Shown here piece by piece: positions 25,468 through 33,680 of a stretch of DNA of 64,000 nucleotides. Made by a program: the position numbers and the translations under genes. Within the stretch, counting starts at the first letter, position 1, and each line of letters begins with the position of its first letter. The notes beneath the pieces are model-generated. The model was not told the origin of the DNA. It ran no database searches and saw nothing but the letters and a program-made list of their open reading frames with translations. The DNA comes from Cesiribacteraceae bacterium YIM B00369. Its GTDB lineage: Bacteria; Bacteroidota; Bacteroidia; Cytophagales; Cyclobacteriaceae. Location of the stretch: assembly GCA_017948555.1 (NCBI GenBank), contig JAFMYY010000010.1, positions 62,331 to 126,330 of the forward strand, given 5' to 3'.

Positions 25468-25638
25468 ATGAAAAGAATGTTTAAATTATTAATCCCGGCA
25501 ATTGTTGCTGTGGCTCTTTTTGCTTCCTGTGAGGATCAAATGGATGAGATGGTGGTTAAAGATGCTGCTGTAGAGGCTGCAGCCAAATCAGCTGTTATGA
25601 TGCCTGATAAGCCATTGATTAAGGTTCCTCCACGGTAG
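25468..25638 (+). CDS. 56-residue small lipoprotein
   Basis: ATG at 25468 gives 56 residues: a signal peptide (MKRMFKLLIPAIVAVALFAS) with lipobox LFASC at residues 17-21, then acidic EDQMDEM, an Ala-rich stretch and a Pro-rich tail ending PPR. The acidic residues after the Cys match the Bacteroidota surface-lipoprotein export signal. It starts 2 nt after a possible -7 element (TACTTTG). Function is unknown. Confidence 0.7.
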   Translation: MKRMFKLLIPAIVAVALFASCEDQMDEMVVKDAAVEAAAKSAVMMPDKPLIKVPPR

Positions 25639-25679
25639 GCCATTACTGCAAAGCAAAAAGATATGGGGTAAAATCTTGT

Positions 25680-26333
25680 ATGAAAGAAAGTCTGGTATTG
25701 AATGTAAGCTATTTCATTAAGGATTTTAAGTTCTCCTTGAGGTATTTAATTAAAGACAAGAGGAAGTTGTTATTAGCTTCTCTTGTCTTTATTGTTATTC
25801 CTGTATTGAATGTTTCCTGGAAATTTGCAGATTCTTCAGTTCCTGTACCTTATTATGATAATCTTCAGGTACTGGTTTGGACCCTGGCAGAAAGTGTTTG
25901 TATGGTTCTTACCTCCACCGCCTGGTACCTTTCGGCTGCCCGGAAAGATTATGTAATCAAGCTCATCGCTCTGGGGTCAGTATATTACTGGGTCTTTACC
26001 TTATTAAAAAAAATCCCTTTAGGTACCTCCACTACTGTGGCAGAGGAGGTATTGATTTTTCTATGCTGTATTACCGTTTTTACTTTTCTCTTAAATTATA
26101 TAAGGAATAATTATATACTGAAACACGTAAACTATAAGGAAGAGTATGACGGGATGGTATATGATTACCATCATCTTTGCAGGGGCTTTACTAAAACAGT
26201 GGAGGGGCTTGATCACCTGAAGAGAAAAGGCTATATTACTGATGAGGAATACGGGAGCCGCCTGAGCTCCACCACACAGCGCTTTGATGAATTTGCTACG
26301 AAAATCCACGATCGTTACCAGGATCTGGTATAA
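25680..26333 (+). CDS. Four-TM membrane protein with cytoplasmic helical tail
   Basis: 217 residues with no family recognised. Hydrophobic segments are at about 31-47, 66-86, 92-108 and 122-140, followed by an ~75-residue soluble tail (HLKRKGYITDEEYGSRLSSTTQRFDEFATKIHDRY, here broken by motif: KGYITDEEY resembles a short SHOCT-like helix). It lies 41 nt after the small lipoprotein gene and may be co-transcribed with it. Confidence 0.65.
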   Translation: MKESLVLNVSYFIKDFKFSLRYLIKDKRKLLLASLVFIVIPVLNVSWKFADSSVPVPYYDNLQVLVWTLAESVCMVLTSTAWYLSAARKDYVIKLIALGSVYYWVFTLLKKIPLGTSTTVAEEVLIFLCCITVFTFLLNYIRNNYILKHVNYKEEYDGMVYDYHHLCRGFTKTVEGLDHLKRKGYITDEEYGSRLSSTTQRFDEFATKIHDRYQDLV

Positions 26334-26531
26334 CTATTTTTCTTTTCTCCCGCTTTTTTCCAGCCTTTCCTCTTTTACCGATTTAAATTTACTGCCCCCT
26401 TTTTCATCTCCTCTTTCTCTCTTTTTTCTGAAAGACCTGATTGTATACCAAATAATTCCTACAGGAATTAATGCGGCCAGAATAATCAGCAGGATGGCCA
26501 CTCCATCGTTTTCTATCTGAAATAAATCCAT
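26334..26531 (-). CDS. Small single-TM protein
   Basis: 65 residues from ATG at 26531. Residues ~9-29 (VAILLIILAALIPVGIIWYT) form one TM, followed by a strongly basic tail (RSFRKKRERG ... KSGRKEK). An upstream in-frame ATG at 26567 would add a charged extension. It is convergent with, and directly abuts, the preceding gene. The topology is typical of short Bacteroidota membrane peptides. Confidence 0.5.
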   Translation of the reverse strand: MDLFQIENDGVAILLIILAALIPVGIIWYTIRSFRKKRERGDEKGGSKFKSVKEERLEKSGRKEK

Positions 26532-26760
26532 ATTCTTATTTTTTAATTTTCTGTTATTATAACTCATTTGTTTTAGTTATTGTTGGAAAAGATTGCCCGT
26601 ACCAGTGCCGGAACAATTGGTGTGGGGGAGGGTTACATACCTTAGTTGCATTGAGCAGCTTAAGGCAGAAGCCTGAATTTTTCTCCTGAACAATAAAATT
26701 GTTTATTTTTAAGTTTTTCTCTCTAAAGAATTAATAGTCTGCTTGTATAATCATATGTGC

Positions 26761-28074
26761 ATGAAAATAAGGAAATGCTGCTTCTGGATTTTTATATGGG
26801 TACTGAGTAATTCAGTAATCAGTTGTAGCCAACAAAACGAAACTGAGCAAGGCGGGGAAGCAGAGAGTTGCCCTGTAGGACCGGAGCCTTCTGTAGCAGA
26901 GGAAGTGGATACCCTCAACATAATAATTGAAACCAGTGGCAGTATGGCCGGTTTTATGCCATCCAGAGGTGGTGAACAAACTGATTTTCAAATGATTGTG
27001 GATAATATATTGGCTAATGCAGAAAGTCTTGAAGGAAATGCTATTCCCAATATCCGCTACTGGTCCGCCAGGGAAAAGATGTATAAGGAAGTGTACAGCC
27101 GTTTTAGTCAGATGCTCCGCCGTGGTCTCCGGAATCCGGGATCAAGCTCTCCTATTCCGCAAATGTTAAAGAATGTGAGTGAATCGTTTACAGGACCCGA
27201 CCAGGTGAGTATTTTCATTTCTGATTTTATATACTCTCCACCTGACAGCCGCGACCGCGATTTTATTGCCAACGACATACGGAGGGCTATTTCCAGAGTT
27301 CGGCAGGAAAATTTCGTGGTTTCTGTTTTTGCCTCACAGTCTGATTTTGCCGGTACTTTTTATCCGGCAGAAAGAAGCAGTAAGCCAATCCGTAATTGTT
27401 GCAGTACGGCAATACCTTATTATATATGGGTGATGGGGCCGGAAGAAAAGGTGCGCCTGATTAACCGGGAGGTGATTAAAGATAATTATATGGAACAGGT
27501 GCATTTTGGTTTTTCGCCGCTTTCCCCTGCTTTTATGATCATTCCCGGCTCGGGCAGGTCGGGAGACTGGTACCCTGCTGACAGGGAAGGAAAGGTGGTA
27601 CGCCTCGATAATGCAGGAGATATCCGGGAAGGGGGAGTAATGTATACAGTTGGTATAAACCTGGAAAACCTGCCGGGGCATGTTGCGAAAACAGAATATT
27701 TAGAAGATAATTTTCGTCTGAGGGTGGTTAACGGGGAGGCAGCTATCAGCAGGATATATGACCGGACGCAGTTCCTGAACCAGGAAAATATTAATAACAA
27801 AGATCGCCGCTTAACGGAATGCTTTTCGCACTATGTAACAGTATCGGTAACCGAAGTATTTGACAGGAACAAGAATATGGAAGTTAATCTGGTCCTGGGA
27901 AATGAACTGCCGGGCTGGATAGAGGCTTATACAACCGAAGCTGACAGCCGGATTGAAGAAGAAGGAGCCCGGACTTTTTCGTTAAATGCAGTGATGGAAG
28001 GTGCGTGGCGGGCTACAGGGAGCCAAAAAGGTGAATTTTTCAATCTTAATACTACCGTGGATTTAAGCAGGTAA
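26761..28074 (+). CDS. vWA-like lipoprotein of the tubulin/Hsp70-like locus
   Basis: 437 residues from ATG at 26761 (MKIRKCCFW). An in-frame ATG at 26755 and TTG at 26743 lie just upstream. A signal peptide ends in lipobox VISC, so the protein is lipidated and extracytoplasmic. Residues ~50-260 look like a von Willebrand A fold: a beta strand into ETSGSM (MIDAS DxSxS with Glu for the first Asp) and a later buried strand VSIFISDFIYSPPD. The C-terminal ~170 residues are beta-rich and unrecognised. It is the first gene of a six-gene co-directional set and is separated from the next by 7 nt. Metal-dependent ligand binding at the envelope is inference. Confidence 0.7.
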   Translation: MKIRKCCFWIFIWVLSNSVISCSQQNETEQGGEAESCPVGPEPSVAEEVDTLNIIIETSGSMAGFMPSRGGEQTDFQMIVDNILANAESLEGNAIPNIRYWSAREKMYKEVYSRFSQMLRRGLRNPGSSSPIPQMLKNVSESFTGPDQVSIFISDFIYSPPDSRDRDFIANDIRRAISRVRQENFVVSVFASQSDFAGTFYPAERSSKPIRNCCSTAIPYYIWVMGPEEKVRLINREVIKDNYMEQVHFGFSPLSPAFMIIPGSGRSGDWYPADREGKVVRLDNAGDIREGGVMYTVGINLENLPGHVAKTEYLEDNFRLRVVNGEAAISRIYDRTQFLNQENINNKDRRLTECFSHYVTVSVTEVFDRNKNMEVNLVLGNELPGWIEAYTTEADSRIEEEGARTFSLNAVMEGAWRATGSQKGEFFNLNTTVDLSR

Positions 28075-28081
28075 AATAAAT

Positions 28082-28480
28082 ATGAAGAATATTTTCAGAT
28101 TTTTATATGAACTGATCATAGGCCGCCCGCAGCCTCCTATGGAAACCCCTTTATACAGGGGTGAAATTTTTCCGGATGTGGGAGGTATAACGCTTTTGCT
28201 GGTTACGTTTGGAATGGTGGCCTTCTATTATTATGTTCTCAACCATTTGTTACAAACAGCCATTTTCAGCCACTGGTATCACTGGCTGGGCGTACTTGGC
28301 ATAAATGCCATCATCGCCTTCAGCTATGCTGTTTATTATTGCCAGGTAAACGAGGCTACTCCGGATTCTTATATTTACTGGTTTGGGGTTGCCAACGCTT
28401 TTTATAGCGGCGTTTTCTTTTTGTTGTTCTCCATGGCCATTAAGTGGAGGTCAAACAATGCAGCGAAAACACCTTTTTAG
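28082..28480 (+). CDS. Three-TM membrane protein of the tubulin/Hsp70-like locus
   Basis: 132 residues, unrecognised. A ~30-residue N-terminal segment (FLYELIIGRPQPPMETPLYRGEIFPDVGG) precedes three hydrophobic helices at about 36-58, 67-87 and 98-120. It follows the vWA-like lipoprotein by 7 nt, so it is probably co-transcribed and may form its membrane anchor or partner. Confidence 0.65.
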   Translation: MKNIFRFLYELIIGRPQPPMETPLYRGEIFPDVGGITLLLVTFGMVAFYYYVLNHLLQTAIFSHWYHWLGVLGINAIIAFSYAVYYCQVNEATPDSYIYWFGVANAFYSGVFFLLFSMAIKWRSNNAAKTPF

Positions 28481-28492
28481 CTTTGAATGACG

Positions 28493-28523
28493 GAATGATA
28501 GAATAACAGAATGATAGAATAAC
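28493..28523 (+). repeat. Short direct repeat containing one arm of a 20-bp inverted repeat
   Basis: GAATGATAGAATAAC occurs at 28493-28507 and 28509-28523. The overlapping 20-mer GAATAACAGAATGATAGAAT (28501-28520) recurs exactly, in reverse complement, at 30192-30211. The two arms flank the tubulin-like gene. Confidence 0.85.
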
Positions 28524-28623
28524 GGATTGATTATGGAAATATCGGCCGGGGTATTAATTTTTTGAATTTAAAATTTACGGAGGTTTTGGCTATCAGTATC
28601 AAGGATCCTCCTACGGGCTTTGG

Positions 28624-28654
28624 TCTCAATACTCAATACTCACTACTCAATACT
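28624..28654 (+). repeat. 7-bp tandem repeat just upstream of the tubulin-like gene
   Basis: Four and a half copies of a heptamer: TCTCAAT, ACTCAAT, ACTCACT, ACTCAAT, then ACT. The array ends 5 nt before the ATG at 28660, where ribosome loading and slippage-driven length changes could matter. Confidence 0.85.
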
Positions 28655-28659
28655 ATATA

Positions 28660-30096
28660 ATGGCTAAATTATTTGTTTTTGGAATAGGAGGAACCGGGGC
28701 GCGGGTGCTTCGTTCATTCGGTATGCTTATGGCTGCCGGGGTCGATATTCGTTGCGATAAGGTAATTCCTATCCTGATAGATCCTGACACACAAAATGCA
28801 GACCTGAACCGCACAGTGGAAATGCTTAAGAGCTACAGGCGGCTGCATGATGTAGCCGGTGCAAAAAGCGGATTCTTTCAGAAGGACATCAGCAAACTGG
28901 CAGATATTGACCAGGCTGGCGCCGGAAAAGTAAAGGATACTTTTACTTTTGATTTTGGCGGGATCAATCAGAGTTTTAAAGAGTTTATTCATTACAGTGA
29001 GATGGATCCGGATACCCAAAGCCTGATGCAGCTGCTGTATACAGAAGATAACCTGCAAAGCCCTTTAACCATTGGTTTTAAGGGGAGCCCGAATGTTGGC
29101 AGCGTGGTGCTGAACAAACTTATCGATTCACCTGAGATCCGCTTCTTTGCCGATAATTTCCGGAAAGGAGACCGTATTTTTATTATAAGCTCCATATTCG
29201 GGGGAACGGGTGCTGCAGGTTTCCCTCTTTTGCTGAAAAACCTCAAAAATCCGGATTCAGGTCTGCAGAATGCAGGTGATATATCCTCAGCTCTTATTGG
29301 TGCGATAACGGTAAAACCTTATTTCGGCCTGCAGTCAGACAATGAAAGCGTAATTGATTCAAATACCTTTGTTACTAAAACCCGCGATGCCCTGGCTTAT
29401 TATAAAAATAACCTGCAGGGCCTGCAGGCAATGTATTACATAGCCGATAACCCGGACAATCCTTATGAGAACAGGCCCGGAGGGGCAAGCCAGAAAAATA
29501 ATGCGCACCTGGTGGAGCTCCTTTCTGCCCTTGCAATTATTGATTTTATGGATTATTCCGATGCTGACTTATCAGGCTCCACACTTTACCATGAATATGG
29601 CTTAAAAGAAGATAGCAGGGAAATTACCTTTGAGCATTTGTATGATGATACAAAGCAGAAGATAAATAAGCAGCTTGTTCAGTTTAAATTTTTTGCAAAA
29701 TATTATAAGGATTTTATAAGCCAGGACAAAGGCAAGAACTACTTCAAATCCTTAAACCTTGACGATGCTTTTGCCAACGACGGCTTTCATAAAGAACTCA
29801 GGAATTTTTTAGAAAATAAACAATGGGGTTTTTATGCCTGGCTGAAGGAGCTGTCTGTTAACAGCCGGAAATTTTCACCCTTCAACCTGAATACCGATAA
29901 TCTGAACCTCCTGATCAGGGATAAGCCTATAGGTAATACCTGGCTTAAGAAGGGCATAACCCATGATGGCTTTGTGGTAAGGCTGAATAAGGAAGAAAAG
30001 AACCAGTCGGAAGAAACCGATCCAAGACGCAAATTCCTTAAAATGTTCTATAATGTTACCGAAGATTTTTACAACAACAAGGTGCCGTCGATATAG
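28660..30096 (+). CDS. Tubulin-like GTPase-domain protein
   Basis: 478 residues. The N-terminal Rossmann-type motif FGIGGTGARVL (residues 7-17) and IFGGTGAAGFPLL (~179-191) match the two glycine loops of tubulin/FtsZ-like nucleotide binding; the second is the tubulin signature (GGTG(A/S)xG). ILIDPDTQNAD (~38-48) sits at the T2-loop position. The remaining ~290 residues are helical and unlike FtsZ. I assign it to the Tubulin_2-like group rather than FtsZ or TubZ. No signal peptide or TM is present, so it is cytoplasmic. It sits between the vWA/TM pair and the Hsp70-like gene, and repeats flank it on both sides. Whether it polymerises is unknown. Confidence 0.75.
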   Translation: MAKLFVFGIGGTGARVLRSFGMLMAAGVDIRCDKVIPILIDPDTQNADLNRTVEMLKSYRRLHDVAGAKSGFFQKDISKLADIDQAGAGKVKDTFTFDFGGINQSFKEFIHYSEMDPDTQSLMQLLYTEDNLQSPLTIGFKGSPNVGSVVLNKLIDSPEIRFFADNFRKGDRIFIISSIFGGTGAAGFPLLLKNLKNPDSGLQNAGDISSALIGAITVKPYFGLQSDNESVIDSNTFVTKTRDALAYYKNNLQGLQAMYYIADNPDNPYENRPGGASQKNNAHLVELLSALAIIDFMDYSDADLSGSTLYHEYGLKEDSREITFEHLYDDTKQKINKQLVQFKFFAKYYKDFISQDKGKNYFKSLNLDDAFANDGFHKELRNFLENKQWGFYAWLKELSVNSRKFSPFNLNTDNLNLLIRDKPIGNTWLKKGITHDGFVVRLNKEEKNQSEETDPRRKFLKMFYNVTEDFYNNKVPSI

Positions 30097-30191
30097 GATA
30101 ATGGATATATGGCAAAAGATACTGGACTTAAGGTCAGAGGAATTAAAAGTGATGAGAAAGATTGCCTTTGGTGGAGTATGATTCCATTTTC

Positions 30192-30211
30192 ATTCTATCA
30201 TTCTGTTATTC
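30192..30211 (-). repeat. Second arm of the 20-bp inverted repeat
   Basis: ATTCTATCATTCTGTTATTC here is the exact reverse complement of 28501-28520. Flanking bases (TTTGAATGA beyond the arm in both copies) are also similar, suggesting two inverted copies of one small intergenic element about 1.7 kb apart. Confidence 0.85.
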
Positions 30212-30245
30212 ATTCATTCAAAATTGATTAAGCACATTAAATAAT

Positions 30246-33200
30246 ATGGCTAAAGTACTTCGATTACATACCAATGCATCAACGGACCTGGAAGGCTGGA
30301 AGCAGAGTATCCAGATCGACAGCAGTCTGATTCAACATATTTCAGATCCGTCCGGAGGGCGGGCAAGAAAGGTGAGTACTTCCATACCAACTCCCCTGGC
30401 CAGGATGCACCTGTACCGTACGGCATTTGAGTTTGTGGTAAACGACCCTGCGGCAAACCTGCGAGATAATACCGTATACCACAAAATGGTGTCGCATTGT
30501 CTGGATGTAATCGAATTGGTATATAATTTCGATAAGTACCGTCAGGCAGAGAAACAACTCCTGATCCGCCGTTGGAATGTGGCCGAAAAACTGCAGCAAA
30601 TGGAGTCAAGCCCGCATCATCAGTTGCTGGCCCAAACCCTTTCGCTGTTCCTTAATGTTAAAAGTCCTGATAGCCCCTATTATCATTTTACCGATGTTTA
30701 CCTGATCTATTATAATTATCAGGTTATTGCAGGTACAAGCCCGTTTACCCTCTTTTTTGCACTTCCGGACATTCAGGGGCTTGACCTTAACAGCAGCAAG
30801 GGTTACCGCCTGTTTGAATCTCCGGTCCCGTTGCCCGACCGGCCCGATGATTTTCAGCTGTTCCTGCATAAGCTCTTTGTTGCCTGGCCTGCCCTTAAAA
30901 CGTCCTGCAAGGCTTTGTATGAGTACCTGACACTGGCCAAGAAACAAACGCGGCCTGAGCTGCAGAATAAGCTGAATGAACTGCAGTTTAACAGCGACTA
31001 CGGTTCTAATAATTTTATGCAGGAGTATGCGCCCCTGCTCGATGACAGCAACAGCCCTGTGGCCATAAAGGAGGTGCAGCTTGCGACCGCTCCTGTCGAC
31101 AATGTAAACATTGCAGAGGTAAGCGACTTCGTAATCCGGCCCGACAGGCAGCGTCCGTCCGCCCGTTTGCCTTTGGTGCTGAAAGAAGGAAACTACCCGG
31201 GCTGGAATTACATTGCCGGCCCGTGGCGCCAGGAAACAGCTGTGCCGTTCAAGGATCCTGATCCGCTGGACAGCAGAATCCTGCCCGGTCTTTCCGATAA
31301 ATACCCCTACCTTACAGTAGGCGATTTTCTGGAAGATCATCTCCTTGAGCTTCCTTATGAACTAAATACCCCGCGCTTTAACTACGGAAACACCAGGTAC
31401 CAGAATGGTGCTGAGAAAGACCGCATCTTCAGCTTTAATTATCTGCTCCCTATAAGAAAAGAGTTTTTCCAGTACTTTTCCTATAAGGATCTTGACAGGT
31501 ATCTCACCTTTATTATTGATCCTGCTTATGTAAAAGTGCAGCTTTCAATACCTGTTAAGAAAGGGTCGGTTATTTTTGAAAAAACCTATTACGAAAACCC
31601 TCAGAACCCTAAAGATGAGGCAGGCAATATTATTCCGAAGAAGGGAAGAATTGTGCAGGCTAACCTGGGGCTGGGCGTGTTCCCGTTCTATAAAATGAGC
31701 GAGGAGGCCTATAACGATTTTTATAAAATTATGCTCATAGACCTGGAGAAGAACGGAGCAATGGCTTTCCAGGATTACAGTCTGAACTTTTTTAAAGATG
31801 AGCAGCCGGTAAGGGAAACCGGTGGGGTAAGCGGAATGCGTAAAACACGCCGGATTTCTAAAGATGAAGGTGCTTATGGCTCCACATATTATGAAATATT
31901 CAATACCGACTTCGATTATATGGAAGTGGTGCATCCGCACTCAGCAGATTCGGCTGAGCCGGTAAGAGGGGTGCTGATACCAAAATGGAAGGAAATTGGC
32001 CCGGGCACCAAAACCTACACCTTTGCCATTGACTTTGGTACCACCAATACCCATGTGGCTTACACCGTGGGCAGCAATGCGGCACCTCAGCCTTTTTCCA
32101 TCGAAGAAAAAGACCTCCAGCTGGTTATGCTGAATAAGCCTGCAGCCGATCCCGGCCTGCAGCCAATTCAAAAGTTTAAGCGGGCTTCGCTGCACCGGGT
32201 AATGGAAATAGATACAGTGGTGAACAGGGAATTTATTCCCTACCTGATCGGAGGTGCTTTCAGCGGGGCAGAGGTAAACTTCCCTATCCGGACGACAACC
32301 TGTGAGGTGAGTAATTTTGCAGTGCTGCCTACCGACATGCTGGGCAATATAAATATTGGTTTTGGAATTAATAAAGAGCTGGAGGTGCCCGGCCACACTA
32401 CGTACAAAATGAACCTGAAGTGGAACCTGGAGCTGGACAAAAAAGGCAACGACAGAATAGATGTGTTCTTCAGGGAGCTGTTACGGTTAATCCGGCATAA
32501 GGTGGCTTTGAATGATGGTATTGTGGAGAAAACCCGGCTGGTATGGTTTGCTCCCCTTAGTCTGGAGCCTTTTGCTTTTAGCCAGTTTCAGGAGAAATGG
32601 CTGGTGAACTACCAGCATATTTTCCGTACCACCCGAAAGCCCGGTTACCTTACAGAGTCGGCAGCACCTTTTTATTATTTAATGGCAGCAGGAGAAGTGG
32701 TGCCATCGCGCGGAGAGAATCTGCTGAACATAGATATTGGTGGCGGCTCTACCGATGTGTTGTTTTTTGTAGATCAGAAACCCGCATACGGATCTTCGTT
32801 CCGCTTTGCAGGTGATGCCCTCTGGGGCGATGGGTTCAATAAAATTTCCGGTATGGACAATGGCTTCCTGGCTGCTTACCAGAAGCTGGCCGATAAGCCT
32901 TTTAAACCAAGGTCTATCAGTAAAAGCTCATCAGATGTATTTAATGAAATCTTCAATAATGTAGATCATGATGTGTACAACAATGTATTCATCAGGGCCC
33001 GGCATATGCGCATTTTGTTTTACCTTCATTATACAGCCATGGTTTATCATTGCGGGCAGATTATGAAGCAGCTTGACCTTGCCATACCCCGTTACATTAC
33101 CTTTAGCGGCAAAGGAAGCTTATTTATAAATTTCCTTACCGGCGGCAGTAATCTTGGCCGTCTGGAGCGCCTGACAGGCATCATTCTCCGGGAAATAACA

Positions 33201-33680
33201 GGCAAAGAAGTGCCTGCTAATTTCAAAATGATACAAGCCAGCAAGCCAAAAGAGGCTACAGCCAATGGTGGCGTGTTTTATAATCCCGATATTCACGATT
33301 CCGGCGAAGTGGGTACTGTAAAGCTTTTGGGCGATGCTGCGCTTACAGACCTGGAGCGCCATTCCATTAAGTATAAAGATGCGGATGAGGGATTACTGGA
33401 GGGGGTGCTGGCAAACGTAGACCAGTTCTTTGACCTGGTACTCGGGAACGGGGCGGTAACCGGCTTTTTAAACGATTTTGCAATTGAAGCCGATTTACCT
33501 GAACTTCGCCAAAGTATAAGGGCAAAAATTAAAGACAGCCTCCATCTGGGATTAAACCGGCAGCTGGAGCAGAAAAATATGGAAGAAAGAGCAGTGTCTG
33601 AAACCCTGTTCTTTTATCCCATCCAACATACTCTTTATGAACTATCTAAAGAACTCTACCAGGACCACTATGCGAATTAA
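30246..33680 (+). CDS. Giant protein with C-terminal Hsp70/actin-like ATPase domain
   Basis: 1144 residues. The first ~585 residues show no recognised domain and are mixed alpha/beta. The C-terminal part has the three Hsp70/actin ATPase motifs in order: phosphate-1 FAIDFGTTNTHVAY (from residue 593), phosphate-2 LLNIDIGGGSTDVLFF (from 826) and the adenosine motif ITFSGKGSLF (~951-960). All key Gly/Asp/Thr residues are present, so ATP binding is likely. Length and layout recall the poorly understood SrfB-type proteins, but I cannot confirm homology. No TM or signal is present. It overlaps the next gene by 11 nt, indicating an operon with the coiled-coil membrane proteins downstream. Confidence 0.75.
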   Translation: MAKVLRLHTNASTDLEGWKQSIQIDSSLIQHISDPSGGRARKVSTSIPTPLARMHLYRTAFEFVVNDPAANLRDNTVYHKMVSHCLDVIELVYNFDKYRQAEKQLLIRRWNVAEKLQQMESSPHHQLLAQTLSLFLNVKSPDSPYYHFTDVYLIYYNYQVIAGTSPFTLFFALPDIQGLDLNSSKGYRLFESPVPLPDRPDDFQLFLHKLFVAWPALKTSCKALYEYLTLAKKQTRPELQNKLNELQFNSDYGSNNFMQEYAPLLDDSNSPVAIKEVQLATAPVDNVNIAEVSDFVIRPDRQRPSARLPLVLKEGNYPGWNYIAGPWRQETAVPFKDPDPLDSRILPGLSDKYPYLTVGDFLEDHLLELPYELNTPRFNYGNTRYQNGAEKDRIFSFNYLLPIRKEFFQYFSYKDLDRYLTFIIDPAYVKVQLSIPVKKGSVIFEKTYYENPQNPKDEAGNIIPKKGRIVQANLGLGVFPFYKMSEEAYNDFYKIMLIDLEKNGAMAFQDYSLNFFKDEQPVRETGGVSGMRKTRRISKDEGAYGSTYYEIFNTDFDYMEVVHPHSADSAEPVRGVLIPKWKEIGPGTKTYTFAIDFGTTNTHVAYTVGSNAAPQPFSIEEKDLQLVMLNKPAADPGLQPIQKFKRASLHRVMEIDTVVNREFIPYLIGGAFSGAEVNFPIRTTTCEVSNFAVLPTDMLGNINIGFGINKELEVPGHTTYKMNLKWNLELDKKGNDRIDVFFRELLRLIRHKVALNDGIVEKTRLVWFAPLSLEPFAFSQFQEKWLVNYQHIFRTTRKPGYLTESAAPFYYLMAAGEVVPSRGENLLNIDIGGGSTDVLFFVDQKPAYGSSFRFAGDALWGDGFNKISGMDNGFLAAYQKLADKPFKPRSISKSSSDVFNEIFNNVDHDVYNNVFIRARHMRILFYLHYTAMVYHCGQIMKQLDLAIPRYITFSGKGSLFINFLTGGSNLGRLERLTGIILREITGKEVPANFKMIQASKPKEATANGGVFYNPDIHDSGEVGTVKLLGDAALTDLERHSIKYKDADEGLLEGVLANVDQFFDLVLGNGAVTGFLNDFAIEADLPELRQSIRAKIKDSLHLGLNRQLEQKNMEERAVSETLFFYPIQHTLYELSKELYQDHYAN

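Noticed and set aside
30109-30231. 40-codon frame between the tubulin-like and Hsp70-like genes
   Set aside because: Its end lies inside the inverted-repeat element, so it is probably chance coding through a repeat.
30606-31340. 244-codon minus-strand frame inside the Hsp70-like gene
   Set aside because: It overlaps the large coding frame fully and shows no motif, signal or start context.
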